This document shows positions 1-7,145 of a DNA stretch of 51,997 nt, in pieces. The notes beneath the pieces are model-generated. The model did no database searches and was not told where the DNA came from. It worked only from the letters and a program-made list of their open reading frames with translations. Position numbers and translations under genes: made by a program. The first letter of the stretch is position 1, and each line of letters starts with the position of its first letter. This DNA comes from CAZHZT01 sp964537285 (GTDB lineage Bacteria > Bacteroidota > Bacteroidia > Chitinophagales > Saprospiraceae), in the NCBI GenBank assembly GCA_964537285.1, contig CAZHZT010000030.1:1-51997 (forward strand), read 5' to 3'.

Positions 1-62
1 CCACCAAAAAAATCGCCTCTAAAGCTATCAAGGATTTAGTTCCTGAAGCACTAGTTTGGTAA
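1..62 (+). CDS. 3' end of an unidentified gene
   Basis: The frame beginning at base 3 is open from the window edge and ends in TAA at 60-62, giving a C-terminus of about 19 residues ending PEALVW. A hairpin starts immediately after the stop, as at other gene ends here, and the next gene is convergent. The fragment is too short to assign to a family, and it could be chance. Confidence 0.4.
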   Translation, partial: TKKIASKAIKDLVPEALVW

Positions 63-98
63 CCTAAGTCATCCCGAATTTTCGGAATGACTTAGGTT
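61..98. terminator. Hairpin between convergent genes, CCGAATTTTCGG loop family
   Basis: Arms 61-78 and 81-98 pair over 18 bp with one mismatch and a 2-nt loop. The centre is the CCGAATTTTCGG core that recurs at 1262-1317, 17096-17167 and 23755-23818. It lies between the end of the partial plus-strand gene and the end of purC, so a bidirectional terminator is the simplest role. Confidence 0.7.
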
Positions 99-110
99 AC
101 AGAATATTTA

Positions 111-1064
111 TTAATTGGCTTTTAAATAACTTTCAATATTTTTGTTGATCCGTTCGATTGGATCTTCCCCCAGAGGTTTTACAAATTTTTCCCCGGTCAA
201 TTTTTCGTACAATTCAATATAACGCTCAGATACCTGTTCTACAAAAGCATCCGGCATTTCAGGCATGATTTGCCCCTCTAGTCCTTGAAAACCATTCGCC
301 ATGAGCCACTCTCTGACAAATTCCTTGGAGAGTTGCTTTTGTGGCAGGCCTTGAGCTTGCCTGTCTTCATATCCTTCCTTGTAAAAATAGCGTGAACTAT
401 CAGGGGTATGAATTTCATCGATCAGGTAAATTGTATCTCCTCGTTTCCCGAATTCGTACTTTGTATCTACTAGTATTAATCCTCTTTGAGCAGCCATTTC
501 AGTTCCTTTTTGAAATAACTGCCGCGTATAGTTTTCGAGTTTTTCATAGTCCTGGACGTTAACAATCCCTCGTTCAAGGATTTCTTCTCGTGAAATATCT
601 TCATCATGCCCTTCTTCAGCCTTGGTTGCAGGGGTAATGATGGGAGAAGGGAAAGGATCGTGTTCTTTCATGCCTTCCGGAAGGGGTACACCACAAAGTA
701 TGCGTTTTCCCGAGCGATAAGTTCTCCAGGCATGCCCGGTTAAGTAGCCTCGAATGACCATCTCAATGCGGATCGGTTCGCATGGCATGCCAACCGCTAC
801 ATTGGGGTCGGGAATGGCTTCTATCCAGTTGGGCACAATATCTTTAGTAGAAGCCAGGAAGTAGGCTGCCAGTTGGTTGAGTACTTGTCCTTTGAAGGGG
901 ATTGGGCGCGGGAGGATGTGATCAAAGGCTGATATACGATCAGAAGCGATCATGATTAAACGATCTCCAATGGTGTATACATCTCTAACTTTTCCTCTAT
1001 AGAAAAAGGTCTGGCCTTCGAAGTTGAAGTGCGTTTCATTGATTGTGTTTCGAGATAAATCCAT
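111..1064 (-). CDS. purC: Phosphoribosylaminoimidazole-succinocarboxamide synthase
   Basis: SAICAR synthetase joins CAIR and aspartate using ATP in de novo purine synthesis, in the cytoplasm. The N-terminus carries the family's nucleotide-binding GKVRDVY strand, followed by SDRISAFDHILPRPIPFKG and the conserved GYLTGHAWRTY segment. At 317 residues it is the longer form seen in Bacteroidota and yeast rather than the roughly 240-residue E. coli form. The ATG at 1062-1064 is the first in frame and fits the family N-terminus. It stands alone, convergent with the partial gene on the left and divergent from the lipoprotein gene on the right. Identification is secure. Confidence 0.96.
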   Translation of the reverse strand: MDLSRNTINETHFNFEGQTFFYRGKVRDVYTIGDRLIMIASDRISAFDHILPRPIPFKGQVLNQLAAYFLASTKDIVPNWIEAIPDPNVAVGMPCEPIRIEMVIRGYLTGHAWRTYRSGKRILCGVPLPEGMKEHDPFPSPIITPATKAEEGHDEDISREEILERGIVNVQDYEKLENYTRQLFQKGTEMAAQRGLILVDTKYEFGKRGDTIYLIDEIHTPDSSRYFYKEGYEDRQAQGLPQKQLSKEFVREWLMANGFQGLEGQIMPEMPDAFVEQVSERYIELYEKLTGEKFVKPLGEDPIERINKNIESYLKAN

Positions 1065-1071
1065 GTACTAT

Positions 1072-1127
1072 TAGTTCTTTGACATAAGTTTGGAAAAAAT
1101 GGAATTTCAAAATGATATCCCTTTTGG
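1072..1127 (+). repeat. Dispersed intergenic repeat, copy 1 (TTTGACATAA type)
   Basis: The stretch beginning AGTTCTTTGACATAAG continues through a GGAAAAAATGGAA segment and a CAAAATGATATCCC segment. It matches the stretch at 51944-51997 almost base for base. Shorter relatives lie at 1230-1262 (plus) and at 2388-2404 and 5590-5636 (minus). In the 1230 copy the repeat runs straight into a CCGAATTTTCGG hairpin. Here only an imperfect TATCCC/GGG pairing follows. The TTGACA-like motif could be a promoter element, but no Bacteroidota -7 box follows at the right distance. Confidence 0.6.
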
Positions 1128-1229
1128 GCACAAGTGTATCCTAGGGGGGCATTTTTGATGTCCCACACGATTTGTCAAAGAAAGATAATTTTTTAGTTTT
1201 TAAAAAATGGATTAGATTAACGTTAAAAA

Positions 1230-1317
1230 TTAAAGGTTCCTTGACATAAATTGCGATAAAATGAAGTTTAAACATGAGTTATCCCGAATTTTCGGGATAA
1301 CTCATGTTTAAACTTCA
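1230..1317. repeat. TTTGACATAA-type repeat joined to a 27-bp perfect hairpin in a divergent gap
   Basis: A CTTGACATAAATTG repeat copy leads into a hairpin with arms 1262-1288 and 1291-1317. The arms pair perfectly over 27 bp around the core CCGAATTTTCGG. It sits between the start of purC (minus) and the start of the lipoprotein gene (plus), so it is at no gene's 3' end. It ends 35 bp before the lipoprotein start codon, where a structured 5' leader, an insulator or a protein site are possible. Confidence 0.75.
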
Positions 1318-1352
1318 CGTAATTTGTTAAAGAACGAAAATAAACTCTATTT

Positions 1353-2267
1353 ATGAAAAACTTCCAATACACATTCATTCTTTTTTCTTTATTGTTCGCG
1401 GCTTGCTCTGGAACGAAGGAAGCAGCTTTTAAGCCAAACTTTTCTGAAGATTCTACTTTGAAATACGAACTTTCTTCTGAATCAGAAACGGAAATTTCGG
1501 TGATGGGGCAGGTTCAAAAAACGCTTCAAAGGCAAGTTATGAACCAGGCATACCAGGTTGAAAAGGTCCATAAAGACGGCAAGGTTGATATGATTGTAAG
1601 CATAAGTGATATGATGATCGATCAGGTCACACCGCAATTAACTATCCGTTTCGATTCAAAAAATAAAAGTGGGGATGGAATGTTTGATCAGCTTTACGAA
1701 CCATTAATTGGTCATGAAATGAAAATGACTATAGATGAAAAAGGGAACATTCAAAAATTTTCAGGTGCTCAGGATGTGCTTGATCAAATGGTGAAGAATA
1801 GCAATGCGCCGGGAGGCGAAATGTTTAAAGAAACTGTTGAAGGCCAATTCGGAGATGAAGCCATGAAGCAAAATTTTGATCAAATTCTGGATTACCTTCC
1901 AGGGAAGGCTGTAAAAACAGGGGATAGCTGGGAAAAACAGCTTTTCTCTGCCGGAGTACTGGGTTTAATCATTGATGTGACCTACACATTGGTTAAGCGA
2001 AAAGGAGGAAAAGCGTTTATTGATTTTAAAGGGAAAATTAGTTCAAATGAAAATAATAATTCGTCTGTTGTGATGGGGATGCAGCTTAAATACAACTTGA
2101 ACGGCACGCAATCTGGTAAAATTGAAGTAGATGAGAAGACAGCATTGGTCATTAAGAGCGAACTCAATCAGGAATTGTCCGGAATAATGAGTATTGATAA
2201 TGAAATGACCGGAACAATGGATCTGGACACAAAGATTTCTACAAAACAAACGTTTAAGAGATTGTAA
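1353..2267 (+). CDS. Secreted lipoprotein, DUF6263-like
   Basis: This 304-residue protein begins with a signal peptide ending in the lipobox LFAAC, with the lipidated Cys at position 18, so it should be anchored in the cell envelope. The mature part is a single domain of beta-rich sequence (for example YELSSESETEISVMG near residue 38), with repeated short strands and a conserved PGKAVKTGDSWEK-like stretch around residue 184. The style matches Bacteroidota lipoproteins of the DUF6263 type, whose function is unknown. It is monocistronic: a hairpin precedes it and a 17-bp hairpin follows it. The lipoprotein call is strong; the family call is moderate. Confidence 0.8.
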   Translation: MKNFQYTFILFSLLFAACSGTKEAAFKPNFSEDSTLKYELSSESETEISVMGQVQKTLQRQVMNQAYQVEKVHKDGKVDMIVSISDMMIDQVTPQLTIRFDSKNKSGDGMFDQLYEPLIGHEMKMTIDEKGNIQKFSGAQDVLDQMVKNSNAPGGEMFKETVEGQFGDEAMKQNFDQILDYLPGKAVKTGDSWEKQLFSAGVLGLIIDVTYTLVKRKGGKAFIDFKGKISSNENNNSSVVMGMQLKYNLNGTQSGKIEVDEKTALVIKSELNQELSGIMSIDNEMTGTMDLDTKISTKQTFKRL

Positions 2268-2320
2268 AAACCTGAACGGATGCCTTTCATTTTTCGCTGC
2301 TCTTCAGCGGGGAAGTTTTC

Positions 2321-2358
2321 GTTGTAAGGAGGCACGCTACCGCGTGCCTCCTTACAAC
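2321..2358. terminator. 17-bp perfect hairpin after the lipoprotein gene
   Basis: Arms 2321-2337 and 2342-2358 pair perfectly over 17 bp with the loop TACC. It lies 54 bp after the lipoprotein stop and upstream of the sigma-factor operon. It has no clean T-run. The GTG at 2344 lies inside the right arm, which argues against translation starting there. Confidence 0.7.
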
Positions 2359-2387
2359 CTAACCCAGCCTGAGCAAACGTTCCTTGC

Positions 2388-2404
2388 CAATGATTTATGT
2401 CAAA
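2388..2404 (-). repeat. Short TTTGACATAAAT repeat copy
   Basis: Read on the minus strand this is CTTTGACATAAATCA, the core of the dispersed repeat seen at 1072, 1230, 5590 and 51944. It lies about 75 bp upstream of the sigma-factor start. No flanking homology extends far. Confidence 0.4.
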
Positions 2405-2475
2405 GTAATAAAGTTGTTAATACAACTTTTTCCCCCTACGGATTCTCTTTAAAAACACAGAACAAGACTAAACAC

Positions 2476-3009
2476 ATGCCTAGCATTGAATTAATGAGCG
2501 AAGAAGAACTCGTAAAAGCGTGCCTCCAGGATAATCGCCTGGCGCAGAAAGCGCTTTATGATCGCTACAAAAAAGCTATGTTCACCCTGGCTTACAGGAT
2601 TACCGGCGATTTTCATCTGGCCAGCGATGTTCTCCAAGATGCATTTGTACAAATATTCAGAGGTTTAAACGGGTTTCGGTTCGAGTCCACTTTAGGTGCC
2701 TGGATAAAGAAAATTGTTGCTAGAACGGCAGTTAAAGCAGTTAAAAAGGTTGTTCGCTTTGAACCGGTAGAAGCTGTGTCAATAGATCGGCAAATAACCT
2801 GGGATAAGTACCTTGATGTTGAATACTTGGAGAAAGCTATTCAGTTATTACCCGATGGGTATCGTGCAGTATTCACTTTGGTTGAGGTGGAAGGTTATAG
2901 TCACAAAGAAGTTGCTGGCATGTTGGGTATTTCTGAAGGGACTTCTAAGTCTCAGCTTTTCCATTCGAAGAAAAAGCTGCGTTCTATCTTGGCTAAAATT
3001 ATTGATTGA
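2476..3009 (+). CDS. ECF-type RNA polymerase sigma factor
   Basis: A 177-residue extracytoplasmic-function sigma-70 factor. Region 2 is seen as FTLAYRITGDFHLASDVLQDAF plus the following FVQIFRGL. Region 4 is a helix-turn-helix near the C-terminus (GYSHKEVAGMLGISEGTSKS). I start it at the ATG at 2476 (MPSIELMSEEEL). The frame is open further upstream, but that stretch lies in the hairpin and has no family similarity, and 177 residues is a normal ECF length. It is the first gene of a three-gene operon: the stop is followed one base later by the ATG of a membrane anti-sigma-like protein. It probably answers an envelope signal. Confidence 0.92.
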   Translation: MPSIELMSEEELVKACLQDNRLAQKALYDRYKKAMFTLAYRITGDFHLASDVLQDAFVQIFRGLNGFRFESTLGAWIKKIVARTAVKAVKKVVRFEPVEAVSIDRQITWDKYLDVEYLEKAIQLLPDGYRAVFTLVEVEGYSHKEVAGMLGISEGTSKSQLFHSKKKLRSILAKIID

Positions 3010-3010
3010 G

Positions 3011-3580
3011 ATGATGAAAGATCCGCTAAATTCTTTACCACAATACGATCCTCCTGAAGAGGTATGGGAAAATGTCCGAAGCGTTCTGGAAGGGGATAGT
3101 GCACTTCGGGCTTCACTAAAGCACCTGCCGCAATACGAACCTCCGGGTAAAATCTGGGGAGGGATTAAGAAAGAACTAGAAAATAAGAAGCGTTTCCTTA
3201 TATATCGCTTAGCGGCTGCGGCAGCTATTCTATTAATTCCCCTGGGGGCATGGTGGTTTCTGAATAAACCAGTTTCTTCAGAAAGGATCACGATTTCTTT
3301 TTCACAGGAGGTTGTTCAGAAGCGTCCTGTTTTATCTAATGAAGAGGCAGATCGGGAGATAACACAGATGGTTGATGGCTGGTGTGAACAATATGACTGG
3401 ATTTGCACCACAGATGAGTTTATCTACTTGAAAAACGAACTCGAAGATTTGAGCCAGGCCAGAGTAAGGCTTCTTAAAGCTATCGGGCCTTATGATGACA
3501 ACCCTGTATTAATAACTACCTTGAGTAGAATTGAACGTGAACGTTCAGAAGTTTTAAGAAGAATGGCTTCTTTAATGTAA
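3011..3580 (+). CDS. Membrane anti-sigma-like protein with duplicated LPxYxPP...W motif
   Basis: I start this at the ATG at 3011, one base after the sigma-factor stop, giving 189 residues; the longer open frame overlaps the sigma gene. The cytoplasmic N-terminus holds two copies of one motif, LPQYDPPEEVWENV near residue 9 and LPQYEPPGKIWGGI near 39. One transmembrane helix follows at about 64-82. The rest should be periplasmic and ends in a charged helical region. Single-span proteins with this motif next to ECF genes in Bacteroidota are usually treated as anti-sigma factors. No zinc-binding anti-sigma motif or FecR domain is visible, so sigma binding is inferred from position and topology. 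Confidence 0.75.
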   Translation: MMKDPLNSLPQYDPPEEVWENVRSVLEGDSALRASLKHLPQYEPPGKIWGGIKKELENKKRFLIYRLAAAAAILLIPLGAWWFLNKPVSSERITISFSQEVVQKRPVLSNEEADREITQMVDGWCEQYDWICTTDEFIYLKNELEDLSQARVRLLKAIGPYDDNPVLITTLSRIERERSEVLRRMASLM

Positions 3581-3597
3581 GTTTAATCGATCCTTTT

Positions 3598-4527
3598 ATG
3601 ATTCGTAAAACAAGATTCGTTCTTTCTTTTTTTATTTTTTCGTTCTGCCTTCTTTGGGTTGTGCAAGGAAGAGCGCAATCTAATACTACCATTCAGGTCG
3701 CTACCAAAACGGTGGAAAAAAGCTTTGTATACATTGAGGGGGCTAGCCTGAATCTTGAGGGCGAAAAAGCTGAAATAAACGTAAAACCATGGGATGAGAA
3801 CCTAATTAAGGTTGTATTTGAAATTATTTCCCGGCATCCCGACAAGGAAACTGCAGCAAAGGGCTTGGGGCTAATGGAGTATTCTCTCCAGCGAACGGCC
3901 TCAGGAGTAGATTTAAAAAACTGGTTGTCAAACGATAATGTAAAAAAAGGCGGCGCATCGTTAAAAGTACGATACACTATTTATTTGCCTCCGGACTGCC
4001 CCTTGTTCATTGAGAATAATTTTGGAAAGGTCGATGTTGGGAACTTGATGAATCAACTCAAGATAAATAGTGAGTTTTGCAAAATCCTACTGGACAACCT
4101 CAATGGGGAGATCCTGATTGAAACCCGCTATGGCAATATTGAAGGCATGGACTTATTCGGAGACCTTCAAATTGATGCCTATCGTTCCGATATTACACTG
4201 AATCGGTTCTCCGGAGATGCCAGAATTCAGGCATCTTATGCACTCATTCGTATTTTAGCTACAAATGATCTTTCAAGTATGGATATTACGGCCGATAATT
4301 CGGATGTTCAGTTTATACAACCAGATTTTTCTAGTCACAATTATGAATTGTTCACCCAGTATGGTAATGTGGTGGTTCCTCCGGGCATGAACTTCAATTT
4401 TTCACCTAATGGAAATACTAATCGCAGGGCCGTTTTCCAAGGTTCTCCTGAACTACCTGGATTTTCGGTAAGGGTTCATGTTTCTTCAGGTAACATAAAA
4501 GTCTCCGATCAATACTTTGATTTTTGA
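3598..4527 (+). CDS. Secreted DUF4097-type beta-helix protein
   Basis: A 309-residue exported protein with a signal peptide (about 27 residues, ending QGRAQS). The body is a run of short parallel strands (FGKVDVGNL, KILLDNLNGEILIETRYGNIEGMDL, DLQIDAYRSDITLN), the pattern of DUF4097 'putative adhesin' proteins, which form a right-handed beta-helix. It is the third gene of the sigma/anti-sigma operon, 17 bp after the previous stop. Families of this type often accompany regulators of envelope stress. The real ligand or role is unknown, and adhesion is only the family label. Confidence 0.8.
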   Translation: MIRKTRFVLSFFIFSFCLLWVVQGRAQSNTTIQVATKTVEKSFVYIEGASLNLEGEKAEINVKPWDENLIKVVFEIISRHPDKETAAKGLGLMEYSLQRTASGVDLKNWLSNDNVKKGGASLKVRYTIYLPPDCPLFIENNFGKVDVGNLMNQLKINSEFCKILLDNLNGEILIETRYGNIEGMDLFGDLQIDAYRSDITLNRFSGDARIQASYALIRILATNDLSSMDITADNSDVQFIQPDFSSHNYELFTQYGNVVVPPGMNFNFSPNGNTNRRAVFQGSPELPGFSVRVHVSSGNIKVSDQYFDF

Positions 4528-4633
4528 GTAATCTCTTTTATTCAATCAAGCGGCCGGTTTACACATTAAGAACCTTCGTTCACTTATTGCTTCTTGTGGG
4601 GAGGGCGAAAAAAAACTAGTTTTATAGTAGAAT

Positions 4634-4826
4634 TAAGTAATTCACGGAATTGGGCTGTATAAACTATCGATGCTCTTGGCAGGAAGGTTTTTGAGTTGGA
4701 GATCGACACTCTTTTGGGATTTTTCGAAGAAAAATCCCAAAAGAGTGTCGATCTCCAAGCAAAAAATGCTTCTACAGAGGACGAAGAACTAGATTAGTTA
4801 TATATTCTATTTCCGTGAACTACTTA
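4634..4826. repeat. Composite palindromic element A with 29-bp perfect central hairpin
   Basis: This fills much of the 390-bp gap between two convergent genes. The outer arms 4634-4649 and 4811-4826 pair with one mismatch. Inside them is a degenerate stem whose left side includes GGGCTGT and CTTGGCAGGAAG. The centre has arms 4696-4724 and 4730-4758, perfect over 29 bp, starting TTGGA and closing on GATTTTTCGAAGAAAAATC. The same flanks and the same closing loop occur in the element at 24888-25040, while the stem in between differs completely. The rest of the gap (4528-4633 and 4827-4917) shows nothing recognisable. Confidence 0.8.
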
Positions 4827-4917
4827 TGAAGCTATGGAAAGAACAAGTTTAATAATTTTGCTCTCGAAACAGGTTTAGTTATTTGACGGAGGTTGCTAAA
4901 ATATCATTTTGCAACCT

Positions 4918-5535
4918 CTACTTTTTTTTCTTTTCGCCTAACCAATTTTTCTCTCCTGCTTCAATAGCAACCTCCAGGTGGTTTTCCGTTGGCGGAATAG
5001 GGCAGTTATACCCATCACTATATGCGCACCAAGGATTGTAAGCCTTGTTAAAATCTAGTATGAGCACTCCGTCCTTTATATCTTTTAAGGTGATATCAAT
5101 GTACCGTCCACCTCCGTAGGTTGTTTTTCCGTTGGTAGCGTCTTTGAAAGGAATGAAGAGGTAGTCCTTATAAGCTGGAATTTTTCGAAGGTTTATACTT
5201 TGGTAAACGGCTAATTGATGCTCTTTTTCGTTTAGTTCGAAGCTCAAGGTGCCATATTTTACATAGGGTTTGGTTATGCCGCTGTAGGTGGCTAGGTCAA
5301 AAGGTTGAGCGTCGGGAGTTCGTGTAAAAGTACACTTTACTTCGAAGGATTGGTCAGGTGAGAAGAAACGAAGCAGTTTGGTGTCCTTTTTATTAAGAGG
5401 AGAACGAGATTCTTCCAGGAATTCTTTTTTGTAATGCTTTCTATGCTTTTTGATGGCTTTGGTAAATGCCTTGTCGGTTTGTGCCTGAAGGAGTATTGGG
5501 AGGAAAAGTAGGGAAATGAGTATGATTTTTTTCAT
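4918..5535 (-). CDS. Exported DUF1684 protein
   Basis: A 205-residue protein with a clear signal peptide (MKKIILISLLFLPILLQAQ). It shows the hallmark DUF1684 block: LFIPFKDATNGKTTYGGGRY, then LDFNKAYNPWCAYSDGYNCP and IPPTENHLEVAIEAGEK. The family is widespread in Bacteroidota and Actinobacteria and has no proven function. The Cys and aromatic residues in the NPWCAYSDGYNCP stretch are the most conserved part and may form a binding site. It is convergent with the adhesin operon and upstream of a strong hairpin. The tail is unusually Lys-rich (GEKKKK). Confidence 0.9.
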   Translation of the reverse strand: MKKIILISLLFLPILLQAQTDKAFTKAIKKHRKHYKKEFLEESRSPLNKKDTKLLRFFSPDQSFEVKCTFTRTPDAQPFDLATYSGITKPYVKYGTLSFELNEKEHQLAVYQSINLRKIPAYKDYLFIPFKDATNGKTTYGGGRYIDITLKDIKDGVLILDFNKAYNPWCAYSDGYNCPIPPTENHLEVAIEAGEKNWLGEKKKK

Positions 5536-5589
5536 AAAACACTAAAATATAGATGCGGTATTCAAAAAAGGTATGTTTTGTTTTATTAG

Positions 5590-5636
5590 GCTTGTTCTGT
5601 AGTTCCATTTTTTCACAATTTATGTCAAAGGACTAC
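5590..5636 (-). repeat. Dispersed repeat copy with CTACAGAACAAG motif
   Basis: On the minus strand this reads CCTTTGACATAAATTGTG, then an AAAATGGAACTACAG stretch leading into AACAAGCCT. It joins the TTTGACATAAATTG repeat (compare 1072, 1230, 51944) to the TCTACAGAACAAGTCT motif that recurs at 10703, 18440 and 38990. It lies in the gap between the DUF1684 gene and the sucD terminator. Confidence 0.55.
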
Positions 5637-5638
5637 CT

Positions 5639-5699
5639 TTTGTAAGAGCATTGCCATCAACCTTTTCTTAGAAAAGGTTGATGGCAATGCTCTTACAAA
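5639..5699. terminator. 29-bp perfect hairpin at the end of sucD
   Basis: Arms 5639-5667 and 5671-5699 pair perfectly over 29 bp with a 3-nt loop. The arm ends 9 bp from the sucD stop at 5709. Its position just downstream of sucD fits a terminator, although the arms are far longer than a normal intrinsic terminator needs. Confidence 0.75.
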
Positions 5700-5708
5700 T
5701 AAAAACTA

Positions 5709-6587
5709 CTAAGCAGTCGTTTTTAAAGCGTCAGCCATAGTTGCTCCGATGGTAGCTGGAGATTTAACTACATGAATACCACATTCTGCCATGATTTTCA
5801 TTTTAGCTTCAGCAGTATCATCATCCCCACCGATGATTGCACCGGCATGCCCCATTTTACGGCCTTTAGGCGCTGTCTGACCCGCAATGAACCCAACTAC
5901 AGGCTTGGTGCCATGTTCTTTGATATATCTTGCTGCCTCAGCTTCCATGCCGCCTCCAATTTCACCGATCATAATGATACCCTCTGTGGCAGGATCTTCC
6001 ATTAGCAATTGTACTGCTTCCTTGGTTGTAGTACCTACGATAGGGTCGCCACCTATACCGATGCAGGTAGATTGGCCTAAGCCAGCTTTCGTGACCTGGT
6101 CAACTGCTTCATAAGTTAGTGTTCCGGAACGGGAAACGATACCGATGGTACCAGGGGTATGGATAAATCCAGGCATAATGCCAACTTTAGCTTCCCCCGG
6201 AGTCATTACGCCCGGGCAATTAGGGCCAATTAATCTGGAATCGCGATTTTCAAGGTAAGCCTTGACTTTAACCATATCCTGCACTGGAATTCCTTCAGTA
6301 ATACAGATGATGACTTTGATGCCAGCATCTGCAGCTTCCATTATCGCATCTCCTGCGAATGGAGGCGGGACAAAAATTACTGAAACATCTGCATTTTCTT
6401 TTTGTACAGCTTCAGCTACTGTATTAAAAACGGGACGACCCAGGTGTGTAGTGCCTCCTTTTTTAGGGGTCACACCACCTACTACATTGGTGCCATATTC
6501 AATCATTTGTTCGGCGTGAAAGGAACCTTCTTTTCCGGTAAACCCTTGCACAATAATGCGAGAATCTTTATTAACAAGTACAGACAT
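5709..6587 (-). CDS. sucD: Succinyl-CoA synthetase subunit alpha
   Basis: The alpha subunit of the TCA-cycle enzyme that converts succinyl-CoA to succinate with ATP or GTP formation. The CoA-binding Rossmann part (IIVQGFTGKEGSFHAEQM) is followed by the ligase part with the phosphohistidine loop GRKMGHAGAIIGG; that His carries the phosphate in the family. I start at the ATG at 6587 (MSVLVNKDSR), the family's usual N-terminus; an in-frame TTG lies five codons upstream. The protein has 292 residues. sucC is not in this window, so the two subunits are unlinked. It lies downstream of eno and the FtsB-like gene on the same strand. Confidence 0.96.
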   Translation of the reverse strand: MSVLVNKDSRIIVQGFTGKEGSFHAEQMIEYGTNVVGGVTPKKGGTTHLGRPVFNTVAEAVQKENADVSVIFVPPPFAGDAIMEAADAGIKVIICITEGIPVQDMVKVKAYLENRDSRLIGPNCPGVMTPGEAKVGIMPGFIHTPGTIGIVSRSGTLTYEAVDQVTKAGLGQSTCIGIGGDPIVGTTTKEAVQLLMEDPATEGIIMIGEIGGGMEAEAARYIKEHGTKPVVGFIAGQTAPKGRKMGHAGAIIGGDDDTAEAKMKIMAECGIHVVKSPATIGATMADALKTTA

Positions 6588-6699
6588 GGTTAATTTTTTC
6601 AATTGATAAAAAGAACTTCGCCGCTAATATCGCAACTAAGCTTTAAATACCCCAATATTGTAGCTTGAAAAAAGAGGTTGACGTAAGATATGAATGATT

Positions 6700-7005
6700 T
6701 TAGTCTTCTTTTACAATGATAAAGACCTCTTCGTTGGATTTGCGCATTTGATATTTTTCGCGAGCAACTTTTTCCCTTTCCTCTTCTATGTCTTTGTGGT
6801 CTTCCCATGCCTCAGCTGTTTTTTCCTGGTAGAACTGCTTTTCCAGCTTGAGTTCTCTCAACGTTTGGCGAAGTTCTAATTGGGTGAGTATCTGGTGTTT
6901 GTCAAAAAATACCAGCCAGGCGAAGTAGATAGCCAGCACGACGAAATACTTGTTTCGAAATGGCGCGGGAAGCTTGTCCAATAAAGGTTTGAAAGGATTT
7001 GACAT
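6700..7005 (-). CDS. FtsB/DivIC-family septum formation initiator
   Basis: A small bitopic division protein of 101 residues. One transmembrane helix (YFVVLAIYFAWLVFF, about residues 20-36) is followed by a coiled coil rich in Glu, Leu and Lys (about 45-85), the standard FtsB/DivIC layout. The start is the ATG at 7005; a GTG six codons upstream is also in frame. It lies directly downstream of eno, an order common in Bacteroidota. It should join the FtsB-FtsL-FtsQ type complex at the division site. A 27-bp hairpin separates it from eno. Confidence 0.88.
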   Translation of the reverse strand: MSNPFKPLLDKLPAPFRNKYFVVLAIYFAWLVFFDKHQILTQLELRQTLRELKLEKQFYQEKTAEAWEDHKDIEEEREKVAREKYQMRKSNEEVFIIVKED

Positions 7006-7070
7006 AAAAGATTTTTTAGACACTACAAGTTAACACTTTTTTTGTAAAAATCAAAGTGATTTTTTTCATA

Positions 7071-7131
7071 ACAAGCGCTACAGCAAGAACCATCCTGACT
7101 CTGCCAGGATGGTCCTCGCGGTAGCGCTTGT
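7071..7131. terminator. 27-bp hairpin between eno and the FtsB-like gene
   Basis: Arms 7071-7097 and 7105-7131 pair over 27 bp with three mismatches and a 7-nt loop. It lies 14 bp after the eno stop. It may end most eno transcripts and so lower expression of the division gene downstream. Confidence 0.65.
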
Positions 7132-7145
7132 CATAAATTTTTAGA

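Noticed and set aside
1072..1127. A sigma-70 promoter from the TTGACA-like motif
   Set aside because: Bacteroidota use a different consensus (TTTG and TAnnTTTG), no suitable -7 box follows, and the motif recurs in both orientations as part of a longer repeat.
2344..2475. A longer N-terminus for the first sigma factor
   Set aside because: The GTG at 2344 lies inside a hairpin arm, the extra 44 residues have no sigma-factor similarity, and the ATG at 2476 gives a normal ECF length.
2813..3010. A longer anti-sigma-like gene overlapping the sigma gene by almost 200 bp
   Set aside because: The overlap is just an open shadow frame of the sigma gene; the ATG at 3011 directly follows the sigma stop.
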